Shown here: in pieces, positions 18,368 through 25,798 of the stretch | How positions within the stretch are numbered: the first letter of the stretch is position 1 | Layout: each line of letters starts with the position of its first letter | DNA from: Streptomyces zagrosensis | GTDB lineage: Bacteria > Actinomycetota > Actinomycetes > Streptomycetales > Streptomycetaceae | Reading direction: 5' to 3' | Length of the DNA: 64,000 bases | Assembly: GCF_014203645.1 (NCBI RefSeq) | Contig: NZ_JACHJL010000002.1 | Location: forward strand, 434,001 to 498,000 | Notes under the pieces: generated by a model | What the model was told of the DNA's origin: nothing | Database searches by the model: none | The model's input: the letters and a program-made list of their open reading frames with translations, nothing else | Position numbers and translations under genes: made by a program

Positions 18368-19327
18368 TCAGACGGCGGCAGCAGGCGGCTCGTCGTCCGC
18401 GAGCCCGGCCAGGAAGCGCTCGGCGTCCAGCGCGGCGGAGCAGCCCGTACCGGCGGCGGTGATGGCCTGGCGGTAGGTGTGGTCCACAACGTCACCGGCG
18501 GCGAAGACACCCGGAAGCTTGGTGCGGGTGGTGGGGGCTTCCACCTGTAGGTAGCCCTCGTCGTCTAGGTCAAGCTGGCCCTTGAACAGCTCGGTGCGCG
18601 GGTCGTGCCCGATCGCGATGAACAGGCCGGTCACCGGCAGCTCCGACGTCTCCCCCGTGGTGCGGTTGCGCAGGGTCAGCCCGGAGAGCTTGCTCTCACC
18701 GTGGATATCGGCGATCTCGCTGTCCCAGATGAACGAGATCTTCGGGTCGGCGAAGGCACGGTCCTGCATGGCCTTGGAGGCGCGCAGGGTGTCCCGCCGG
18801 TGCACGATGGTGACGGACTTGGCGAAGCGGGAGAGGAAGGTGGCCTCTTCCATCGCGGTGTCGCCACCGCCGATCACGGCGATGTCATGGTCCTTGAAGA
18901 AGAACCCGTCACAGGTGGCGCACCAGGACACGCCCCGCCCCGATAGGTCGTCCTCGCGCGGCAGGCCCAGCTTGCGATGCTGCGAACCGGTGGTGATGAT
19001 CACGGTCTTGGCTCGGTGCACCGTACCGGCGGAGTCGGTGACCATCTTGATCTCGCCGCTGAGATCCGCCGCGACGATGTCGTCCGGGATCAGCTCCGCA
19101 CCGAAGCGCTCGGATTGAGCGCGCATGTTGTCCATGAGGTCCGGACCCATGATGCCGTCGCGGAAGCCGGGGAAGTTCTCCACGTCGGTGGTGTTCATCA
19201 GCGCACCCCCGGCGGTCACGGCGCCCTCGAAGACCAGCGGCTTCAGCGCGGCACGGGCGGTGTAGAGCGCGGCGGTGTAGCCCGCGGGCCCGGAGCCGAT
19301 GATGATCACGTTGCGGACGTCGCTCAC
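18368..19327 (-). CDS. trxB: Thioredoxin reductase
   Basis: FAD/NADPH-dependent reductase of thioredoxin, 319 residues. It has the N-terminal FAD motif [19 protein letters not shown], the redox centre WCATCDG (CATC) near residues 140-146, the NADPH motif [16 protein letters not shown] and the C-terminal [13 protein letters not shown] 19327 has AGGAAG upstream and gives [13 protein letters not shown]; an in-frame extension to 19414 is rejected. The gap of 174 bp to the anti-sigma gene may hold its own promoter; in Streptomyces trxBA is controlled by SigR in response to disulfide stress (established), but I did not assign the promoter here. Confidence 0.97.
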   Translation of the reverse strand: MSDVRNVIIIGSGPAGYTAALYTARAALKPLVFEGAVTAGGALMNTTDVENFPGFRDGIMGPDLMDNMRAQSERFGAELIPDDIVAADLSGEIKMVTDSAGTVHRAKTVIITTGSQHRKLGLPREDDLSGRGVSWCATCDGFFFKDHDIAVIGGGDTAMEEATFLSRFAKSVTIVHRRDTLRASKAMQDRAFADPKISFIWDSEIADIHGESKLSGLTLRNRTTGETSELPVTGLFIAIGHDPRTELFKGQLDLDDEGYLQVEAPTTRTKLPGVFAAGDVVDHTYRQAITAAGTGCSAALDAERFLAGLADDEPPAAAV

Positions 19328-19501
19328 GGGATGTCTTCCTTGTCTCTGCCGACGACGGACTGGGGGCAACCGGACCGGCGATCGCTCCCGGAAAACTGCT
19401 GCCATCCCACCCAACGGATACTACGGGCCCGGCATTCCCGTGTTATCTGGACCATCGTCCGTGTCCAGATGACGGCGCGAGCTGGCGCTCGTCGGGGAGC
19501 C

Positions 19502-20467
19502 TCAGCCTCGTGAGTAGTTGCGCTGCATCAGCACGGTGCCGGGAGGGGAGGGGCTCTGCCGCACACAGTCGGCGCTCACCACGAACGCGTCCACCGTGGT
19601 GTCATCACCCGGATGGGGCAACACCACGAGGTAGGCGGGCTTGCCGTCGTAGGTATTCCTCTTGGCGGCGAGCGGCGTCTCGGGACGCTTGGTGCCTTCC
19701 TTGACGCATGACGGGATGGCGTCGCCGCCATCACTCATCGGACTGTTGGGAGAGGTGTGCACACCCGCCCCTTGAGAGGGCAGGGCCTTGTGGGCGGACT
19801 CATCCGTCTCGGTCAGCAATGCCCGCACTTGCCTCTCCAGGCTGCGGGAGGAGAGCGTCGTGGCCCCCGAACCACCCTCCGTGGTGGAGTTCTGCGTGGA
19901 CGAGCCCTCATCGGGGCCGTTCTGTACGAGGAAGGTACCCACGCCGAGCACGGCAGCCGCGCAGGCCGTGCTGAGGAGCGCGGTGCGCCAGCGGCGCCCC
20001 CGCGTGGCACGGACGCCGGGGGCCTGTCGGCCAGGGCCGGTGGTCGAGCGAGCGCGACCAGGCGGGCGATCGGGTCCGCTGGGTGCCGTTTCACGTGAAA
20101 CGTCGGCCGGCTCAAGCGTTGTTTCACGTGAAACGGCGCCGGTCTCGGTACCGGCATGGGTATCGATCTTCGCGCCGGCGCTAGCGCCAACATCGCCATG
20201 ACGATCGGCCGTGGCGTCCAGCAGCGCCTCGGCGGCCAGCGCCGCGTCGATGCGGCCCGCGATGTCGTTGGGCATGCGCGCTGGGCCGGGGAGCGTTCCA
20301 AGCAGTCCGCGGATCTCCTCAAGCGAGGTATGTACATCCGCACACAGCGGACACTCCGCCAGGTGCTCACGCACGGCACGCATGCGGTCGGGGCGCAGCG
20401 CGCCCTCGGCGAGGGCGGAGATTTCCGATACCTCGGGGTGCTCGTCCGTGTCGGTCGTCGATGTCAT
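19502..20467 (-). CDS. rsmA: Anti-sigma factor for SigM (zinc-type ZAS)
   Basis: A 321-residue membrane anti-sigma factor. The ZAS motif H-x3-C-x2-C is at His35, Cys39 and Cys42 (HLAECPLC). A single transmembrane helix spans about residues 161-181 (RTALLSTACAAAVLGVGTFLV), followed by an extracytoplasmic domain. The linker (about 85-160) contains two VSRET segments (112-116 and 123-127) encoded by two adjacent parS sites. Its ATG overlaps the sigM stop (ATGA), as expected for a sigma/anti-sigma pair. The symbol follows the S. coelicolor SigM antagonist and rests on synteny. Confidence 0.88.
   Translation of the reverse strand: MTSTTDTDEHPEVSEISALAEGALRPDRMRAVREHLAECPLCADVHTSLEEIRGLLGTLPGPARMPNDIAGRIDAALAAEALLDATADRHGDVGASAGAKIDTHAGTETGAVSRETTLEPADVSRETAPSGPDRPPGRARSTTGPGRQAPGVRATRGRRWRTALLSTACAAAVLGVGTFLVQNGPDEGSSTQNSTTEGGSGATTLSSRSLERQVRALLTETDESAHKALPSQGAGVHTSPNSPMSDGGDAIPSCVKEGTKRPETPLAAKRNTYDGKPAYLVVLPHPGDDTTVDAFVVSADCVRQSPSPPGTVLMQRNYSRG
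20088..20101. other. parS site inside the anti-sigma gene (1)
   Basis: Perfect GTTTCACGTGAAAC, coding in frame for Val-Ser-Arg-Glu-Thr on the minus strand. Confidence 0.97.
20121..20134. other. parS site inside the anti-sigma gene (2)
   Basis: Second perfect GTTTCACGTGAAAC, 33 bp (11 codons) from the first, in the same reading phase. Confidence 0.97.
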
Positions 20468-21153
20468 GCTCGCCCACCTCCGCCCTTCACGGGATCTACG
20501 TCGTTCGGTCCTATCGGCGGTGAGACGGATGTCCCCTGCGCCCGGTTCCTTCCCCCACTCGAACCCGGGCTATTCCGTTCCTTCGGGTGGAGATGTGACA
20601 ACAAGGGCAGAAGTCTTGCCCGCCCGCGGGCGCACCGGCTCTTTACGGTGCCGGTCGGCACTCCGAGTACCTCGGCAGCCTCGGCCACGGGGTAGCCCTG
20701 CATATCGACGAGCACGAGGGCCGCCCGCTGTTCGGGGGGGAGCGTACGCAGCGCTTGGAGGAGTTCGCGGTGGAGGTCGTGGCGCTCGGCGGGAACTGCG
20801 GCCGATTCCTCGGGTTCGAGGAGCTGCTCAAGGCGCTCGGTGTCGTCGGTCGGGGAAGTCCTGCGGGTGGCTGCCTTACGGGCCCGGTCAAGGCAGGCAT
20901 TCACCGTGATCCGGTGCAGCCACGTGGTGACGGCCGACTGACCTCGAAACGTGTGGGCGGCTCGATAGGCGGACACCAAGGCGTCCTGGACGGCGTCCGC
21001 GGCCTCCTCGCGGTCGCCGAGGGTACGCAGCGCGACCGCCCACAGGCGGTCGCGGTGGCGCCTGACTATCTCACCGAACGCGTCGGGATCGCCCGCTACA
21101 TGGCGTGCGAGGAGCTCGCGGTCGTTCGCGGCGCCGTGCGCGGCGTCTTGCAA
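20464..21153 (-). CDS. sigM: ECF RNA polymerase sigma factor SigM
   Basis: ECF sigma factor of about 229 residues. Region 2 is DAFGEIVRRHRDRLWAVA through TFRGQSAVTTWLHRITVNACLD; region 4 is LRTLPPEQRAALVLVDMQGYPVAEAAEVLGVPTGTVKSRCARGRARL. The start is the TTG at 21153 (M/LQDAAHGAANDREL) with GAGAGGGGG seven bases upstream; the frame stays open to 21801 but that part is a shadow of the pseudokinase gene. It is translationally coupled to its anti-sigma gene and follows the pseudokinase gene by 38 bp. The C-terminal ~35 residues are unusual low-complexity. Confidence 0.9.
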   Translation of the reverse strand: MQDAAHGAANDRELLARHVAGDPDAFGEIVRRHRDRLWAVALRTLGDREEAADAVQDALVSAYRAAHTFRGQSAVTTWLHRITVNACLDRARKAATRRTSPTDDTERLEQLLEPEESAAVPAERHDLHRELLQALRTLPPEQRAALVLVDMQGYPVAEAAEVLGVPTGTVKSRCARGRARLLPLLSHLHPKERNSPGSSGGRNRAQGTSVSPPIGPNDVDPVKGGGGRA

Positions 21154-21191
21154 CGGGGAGCCCCCTCTCGTGCCTGCCTCCCCGATGCGGG

Positions 21192-22913
21192 TCAGCCCGT
21201 GATCTTGATCTCCGAGATACCTCCGCGGTATCCGTCGGCTGTGCCGTCGCTGGGCAGCTCGGTGATGTGGATCAGTACGTATCGCGTTCGGACCGGCTTG
21301 TCGAGGGCTGCCGACAGTTTGTCGTCGGCCCTCTGCAATGTGGTGAGCTTGTGGGGGAAGTCTGCCAGGGCGGTGGGGTCTGCCGCTGCGGGGTCGGCGG
21401 CGAGAACTTCGACGGTCTGCCCAGGGGCGTAGAAATCGACGTCGATGCCCGAGACGTTCTTGGCGCTGCCGAGATCGACGATGATGCCGCTGCCATCCAG
21501 CCGGTTCTTGAGGTTGCCGAAGTTGGCGTAGCCCTCGTACCGCTTGGTGATCCAGGCGGTGCCCGGCTCCTTGTCGATGGCCGCGGAGACCTTTTCCGGC
21601 GCGAGCGGGGAGTCCAGCGGCGAGAATTCGCCGGCGTCGTCGATCGCCAACGGCTTGCCGGCATGCTTCTTGGGGCGCTCGTCGTCCTGGCGCTGGTTGT
21701 TGTCCGAGCTCCCTGTCTTGCTTTCCTTCTTGAGTAGATTGTCTGCGAGCTGCCAACTTCCGAGCCCGATGGCCGCAATCAGCAGCGCGGAGACGGTCCA
21801 CTTGAGGGCCCGGCCGGCGCGCCCCTGCAAGGGGGGCGGCGGGGGCGGAACAGGGGCCATCCGGGCCGCACCGGTACCGCCTCGGGCCGGCGGCTGGGCG
21901 TACGCACCCTGTTGGTAGGTGGTGCGCTGGTAGGCCGGTGTGGCGGTGAAGGAGGGCTCAGGGGGGCGGACCCGCGGCATGTCGGCGATGGCAGCCACCA
22001 ACTCCTGCGGCGTGGTGCAGGGCGGGTCCTGACGGGATGCGGTGGCCCCGTCATTGACGAGCGCCCGCATGGCGAGCTCGGACAGCCCCCGATGCACCCC
22101 GGCGCGCACCTGGTCGGGCGCGATGAGGCCAACACCCTTGGGCAGCCCGGCCAGCCCGTGGGCATCGCTCTCATACGGCCAGCGCTGGGTGAGCGCGGCG
22201 TAGAGCAGGGCGCCGATCGCCTCGGTGTCCGTACGCTGCGGCTCGGTGGTGGTGATGCCACGTAGCGCGGCCATGACGGCCAACCCACGAATGCGGTACT
22301 GACCCGATTCCGTTCGCAAAACGGAGTTCGGGGTCAGGCGCAGATGGGACAACCCCTCGCGATGGGCGGACGCCATGGCCTGGGAGATCTGACTGACGAG
22401 TTGGAAGGCATCGTGTGGCTCCAGCGCACTGGTGGCCAGCACCGTGGTGAGCTCGGTGGCGTCGGATAGCCATTCGTGGACGACGTAGACAAGGTCATTT
22501 TCCTCGACGGCATCCAGAACCTGGACAAAGCGCGGGTCGCCGAGGAGCGCGGCAGAGCGAGCGGCGGCGAGAACAGGGCGGGCGCGAGGGTGGTCGGCAG
22601 GAAGGACATGCACACCGACGGCCCGGCGCAATTTCTCATCGACGGCACGCCAGCTACTGAATCCGTCCAGTCGAGTGACGCACTCCTCCAGGCGATAGCG
22701 TCTGGCGAGTTTGTGACCACTGTGCAGTTCTTGGGCGCCTGTATCGGCCGATGCGCTCGTGTCCTGCTCGGCAGGGCGCGCGGTCTCTGTGTTGTTGCTG
22801 GCCTTCTGCTGGGCCTTAGCCTCGTCGGTCGTGGCCTTGTCCGCCTTGGCGGACAGCGGTTCTTCGCCGCTGTTATCGGCCACGTCGACGGCAGCTGTAC
22901 TCCGGTCCGCCAC
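21192..22913 (-). CDS. MurJ-associated membrane pseudokinase with discoidin-like domain
   Basis: A 573-residue protein. An acidic disordered N-terminus (1-65) precedes a kinase-fold domain (about 66-315). The catalytic residues are lost: the VAIK lysine position is His102 (GVHVL), HRDLKPxN reads HLRLTPN (190-196), and DFG reads near RIRGLA. One transmembrane helix spans about 371-390. An extracytoplasmic discoidin/F5-8-type domain follows (about 430-573: TAWITKRY, GIIVDLG, GIDVDFYAPG). This matches the C-terminal half of mycobacterial MviN, where pseudokinase and discoidin-like domains are fused to MurJ. Here it is a separate gene 111 bp after murJ. GTG 22913 is preferred; an ATG at 22934 is possible. 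Confidence 0.88.
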   Translation of the reverse strand: MADRSTAAVDVADNSGEEPLSAKADKATTDEAKAQQKASNNTETARPAEQDTSASADTGAQELHSGHKLARRYRLEECVTRLDGFSSWRAVDEKLRRAVGVHVLPADHPRARPVLAAARSAALLGDPRFVQVLDAVEENDLVYVVHEWLSDATELTTVLATSALEPHDAFQLVSQISQAMASAHREGLSHLRLTPNSVLRTESGQYRIRGLAVMAALRGITTTEPQRTDTEAIGALLYAALTQRWPYESDAHGLAGLPKGVGLIAPDQVRAGVHRGLSELAMRALVNDGATASRQDPPCTTPQELVAAIADMPRVRPPEPSFTATPAYQRTTYQQGAYAQPPARGGTGAARMAPVPPPPPPLQGRAGRALKWTVSALLIAAIGLGSWQLADNLLKKESKTGSSDNNQRQDDERPKKHAGKPLAIDDAGEFSPLDSPLAPEKVSAAIDKEPGTAWITKRYEGYANFGNLKNRLDGSGIIVDLGSAKNVSGIDVDFYAPGQTVEVLAADPAAADPTALADFPHKLTTLQRADDKLSAALDKPVRTRYVLIHITELPSDGTADGYRGGISEIKITG

Positions 22914-23023
22914 CGTCGTTCCCTGCCTCCCCATCCGTTGCGCCTGTTCCACGGCCACGACAATTGTGCCCACAGACCGCCACTGTGCACGACACGCGGT
23001 GGCGGGCGATGGTTGTGCTGCGG

Positions 23024-25753
23024 TCAGCGGCCGAGACGACCGCGGACCATTCCGATCAAGGTGGTCAGTTCCTGGATGCGCATGCGCTTTGCGGCGACGT
23101 AGAAGATCCCGATAAGGACGATTCCGCCACCGACCAGAGCGCCGAGTGAGCCGGCCAATCCGCTGCCGAGTGCACCGGTGATGACGTATGCCACCGCCCC
23201 GGCCACTGCGGCGGCGGGAATGCAGGCGCCGAAGAGGCGCGAATACGTGCGCATTACGTGACGGCCATCCAGGTCGCCTCCCAGCCGGTCGCGCAGCCGC
23301 CGCCAGGCGACCCCCACGCCGACCGCGTAGGCGAGACCGTAGGACGCGGCCATGCCGACCACGGCCCAGCGCGCGGGCAGCAGTACGTAACACAGGCCGG
23401 ACGCGGCGGCATTGATGGCCGCGACGATGACGGTGTTGTAGAAGGGCGTGCGAGTGTCCTCGTAGGCGTAAAAACCGCGGAGGACGACGTACTGCACGGA
23501 GAACGGGATGAGGCCGAGGCCGAAGGCCATCAGGATGTAGCCCATCGAACGGGCCGATTCGATGCCTGATGAACCGAAGAGCAGGGTGCACATCGGGATG
23601 CCGAGGGCCACGAAGGAAAAGGAGATCGGGACGATCGCCACGGCCGAGGTGCGTAGCCCTTGGGACATGTCGTCGCGCACCGCGCCCGCGTCGCCGTCGT
23701 GGGCGGCCCGGGAGAGCCGGGGCAGCATGGCGGCCATCACCGAGACGGTGATGATGGCCTGCGGCATGCCCCAGATGAGCTGGGCGCTGGAGTAACCGAT
23801 GAGGCCGGTGCCGGGGTAGCCGTCGTCGGCCGCGGCCGAGCCGGCGCCGGTGGCCAGCGCGGTGACGACGACCACACCGGCCTGGTTGGCCAGTACGAAC
23901 AGCACGGTCCACTTGGCGAGCTTGGCGGCCTTGCCCAGGCCGTGGCCGCGCCAGTCGAAGCGGGGCCGGAAGTGGAAGCCCGCGTCCCGCAGGTACGGGA
24001 TCATCGAAAGAGACTGGACGACAAGGCCGAGCAGCGTGCCGACGCCGAGCAGCCGGATGCCCTCCGGCGGGATGGTGGTGACGCCGAACTCGGAATTGCC
24101 GGCCGACCCGTAGACGTAGATGAACATGGCCAGGGTCGCGATGATGACGATGTTGTTGAGGACCGGGGTCCACATCATCGCGCCGAACTTCCCGCGCGCG
24201 TTCAGAATCTGGCCCATGACCACGTGCACGCCCATGAAGAAAATGGTCGGCAGACAGTAGCGGGCGAAGGTGATGGACACCTCGTTGGCCGCTGGGTCGT
24301 CCGCGATCGATGGCGACATGATCTGGATCAGCAGCGGGGCGGCGAAGACGGCCAGTGCGACAAGGACCGCGAGTGTCACCATCACCAAGGTGAGTAGGCG
24401 GTTGGCGTAGGCCACGCCGCCGTCCCTGTCTTCCTTCATCGCCCGCACGAGCTGCGGCACGAAGACGGAGTTCAGGCCGCCGCCGACGGTGAGGAAGAAG
24501 ATCATCGCCGGGAGGTTCCAGGCCACGGTGTAGGTGTCACCGAGGGTGGCCGCGCCGAGGGCCGCGACGATCATCATCTGTCGAACGAAACCGGTGAGCC
24601 GGGAGACCATGGTGCCCGCGGCCATCAGCGCACTGGATTGCAACAGGCTGGCGGCCTTGCCGCGCCCTCGCTGCTGGGCGGCCATCGCCGCCCCCGGAGA
24701 CCCGAGCATCACCGTGGCGTCGATGCCGGGCTTCGCGGTCGGGCTCGTCGGCCCGCCGGGCGCCCCAGGGGGCGCCGGCCGGTGATGCCGACCCTGCGAG
24801 GGGCGGGGCGCACGGGGGTCCTGGTGGGTGCGCGGGGTGGGGCCCTGCTGCTGGTACTGACCCTGCTGGGCGCCTTGGCCGTACTGATTTTGTTGGTACT
24901 GCTGGGGCTGTTGAGCCTGCTGGTCATAGTCGGCCTGTTGCTGGTACTGAGCGTGCCCGCCGTACTGCTGTGGGTAGTGTCCCCCCTGCTGGGGCTGCTG
25001 TTGCTGTCCCTGCGCGTAGTCCGCCTGGGCCTGCTGCTGGTTGTACTGGCCGTATGCGTCGGGGGCCTGCGGCTGGTGTTGCTGCGGCTCGTACGGCTGT
25101 TGGTCGCGGAAGAGGTGGGCGAAGGCGTCGGGCTCCGGACGCTCGTCCGCGCCCTGGCTGATCAGGTCATCGACGCCCACATACTGCGTGTCCGCACTGC
25201 TGTCACCGTAGGGCAGGTACCGCGAGGGCCCATCGGGCTCCGGAGCGGGCGTGGGCGCCCACAGGCGGGGGTCCGGCTGCTGCTGCTCGGGGGGCGGCTG
25301 GTGATACATGTGCTGCGTCGGGTCGGCCGAGCCGGGCGGTGGATGCGCCTGCTGGTCGTAGAGCGCGTCGCCTGTCTGAGCCCGCGAGTCGTGTGCCGGA
25401 TACGGGTACTGGGCGTAGCCGTCCTGCGCATATCCATCCTGGGCGTAGCTGCCCTGGGCGTACGGGTCCTGTTGGTAGGAAGCCTGGTCGTACGGCGCGT
25501 ACTGCTGGTACGCCTCGTCGGTGTAGACGGGGAAGGAACCCGTGACGTACGGCTCCTGATAAAAGCCCTGTTGGTAGGCGGCCTGCGCGTAGGGGTCGGG
25601 GATGTAGGGGTCCTGCGGATACGACGGCTGCTGGTACGTGGGGGCGACGTAGTGCGGGTCCTGCGCGGGGGTGCCGGACTGGTACGCGGAATCCTGATGA
25701 GCAGGGTCAGCGCCCGCGTCACGGTCGCGGTCACCGTCGTACGGCGCGTTCAT
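23024..25753 (-). CDS. murJ: Lipid II flippase MurJ (MviN) with long Gln/Tyr-rich N-terminal tail
   Basis: A 909-residue MOP-superfamily flippase exporting lipid II for peptidoglycan synthesis. The membrane core runs from about residue 368 (ASLLQSSALMAAGTMVSRLTGFVRQ, the family N-terminal signature) to the end, with about 14 predicted hydrophobic helices. Residues 1-365 form a disordered Gln/Tyr/Pro/Asp-rich tail (YAQDGYAQDGY and QQ-rich repeats). One less repetitive acidic segment lies at about 194-219 (VDDLISQGADERPEPDAF), perhaps a docking motif. It starts at ATG 25753, 45 bp downstream of the DUF6049 gene, and is followed by its pseudokinase partner. Confidence 0.95.
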   Translation of the reverse strand: MNAPYDGDRDRDAGADPAHQDSAYQSGTPAQDPHYVAPTYQQPSYPQDPYIPDPYAQAAYQQGFYQEPYVTGSFPVYTDEAYQQYAPYDQASYQQDPYAQGSYAQDGYAQDGYAQYPYPAHDSRAQTGDALYDQQAHPPPGSADPTQHMYHQPPPEQQQPDPRLWAPTPAPEPDGPSRYLPYGDSSADTQYVGVDDLISQGADERPEPDAFAHLFRDQQPYEPQQHQPQAPDAYGQYNQQQAQADYAQGQQQQPQQGGHYPQQYGGHAQYQQQADYDQQAQQPQQYQQNQYGQGAQQGQYQQQGPTPRTHQDPRAPRPSQGRHHRPAPPGAPGGPTSPTAKPGIDATVMLGSPGAAMAAQQRGRGKAASLLQSSALMAAGTMVSRLTGFVRQMMIVAALGAATLGDTYTVAWNLPAMIFFLTVGGGLNSVFVPQLVRAMKEDRDGGVAYANRLLTLVMVTLAVLVALAVFAAPLLIQIMSPSIADDPAANEVSITFARYCLPTIFFMGVHVVMGQILNARGKFGAMMWTPVLNNIVIIATLAMFIYVYGSAGNSEFGVTTIPPEGIRLLGVGTLLGLVVQSLSMIPYLRDAGFHFRPRFDWRGHGLGKAAKLAKWTVLFVLANQAGVVVVTALATGAGSAAADDGYPGTGLIGYSSAQLIWGMPQAIITVSVMAAMLPRLSRAAHDGDAGAVRDDMSQGLRTSAVAIVPISFSFVALGIPMCTLLFGSSGIESARSMGYILMAFGLGLIPFSVQYVVLRGFYAYEDTRTPFYNTVIVAAINAAASGLCYVLLPARWAVVGMAASYGLAYAVGVGVAWRRLRDRLGGDLDGRHVMRTYSRLFGACIPAAAVAGAVAYVITGALGSGLAGSLGALVGGGIVLIGIFYVAAKRMRIQELTTLIGMVRGRLGR

Positions 25754-25798
25754 CGCTACCCCACCTCATTGTCCGCGGCCGTGTGGCCCCACCATTCC

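Noticed and set aside
21154..21801. Upstream extension of the SigM frame
   Set aside because: Lies over the pseudokinase gene in another frame; the product is low-quality sequence and the sigma domain starts at the TTG near 21153.
22914..24173. Upstream extension of the pseudokinase frame
   Set aside because: Antisense/out-of-frame shadow within murJ, His/Arg/Pro-rich without domain features.
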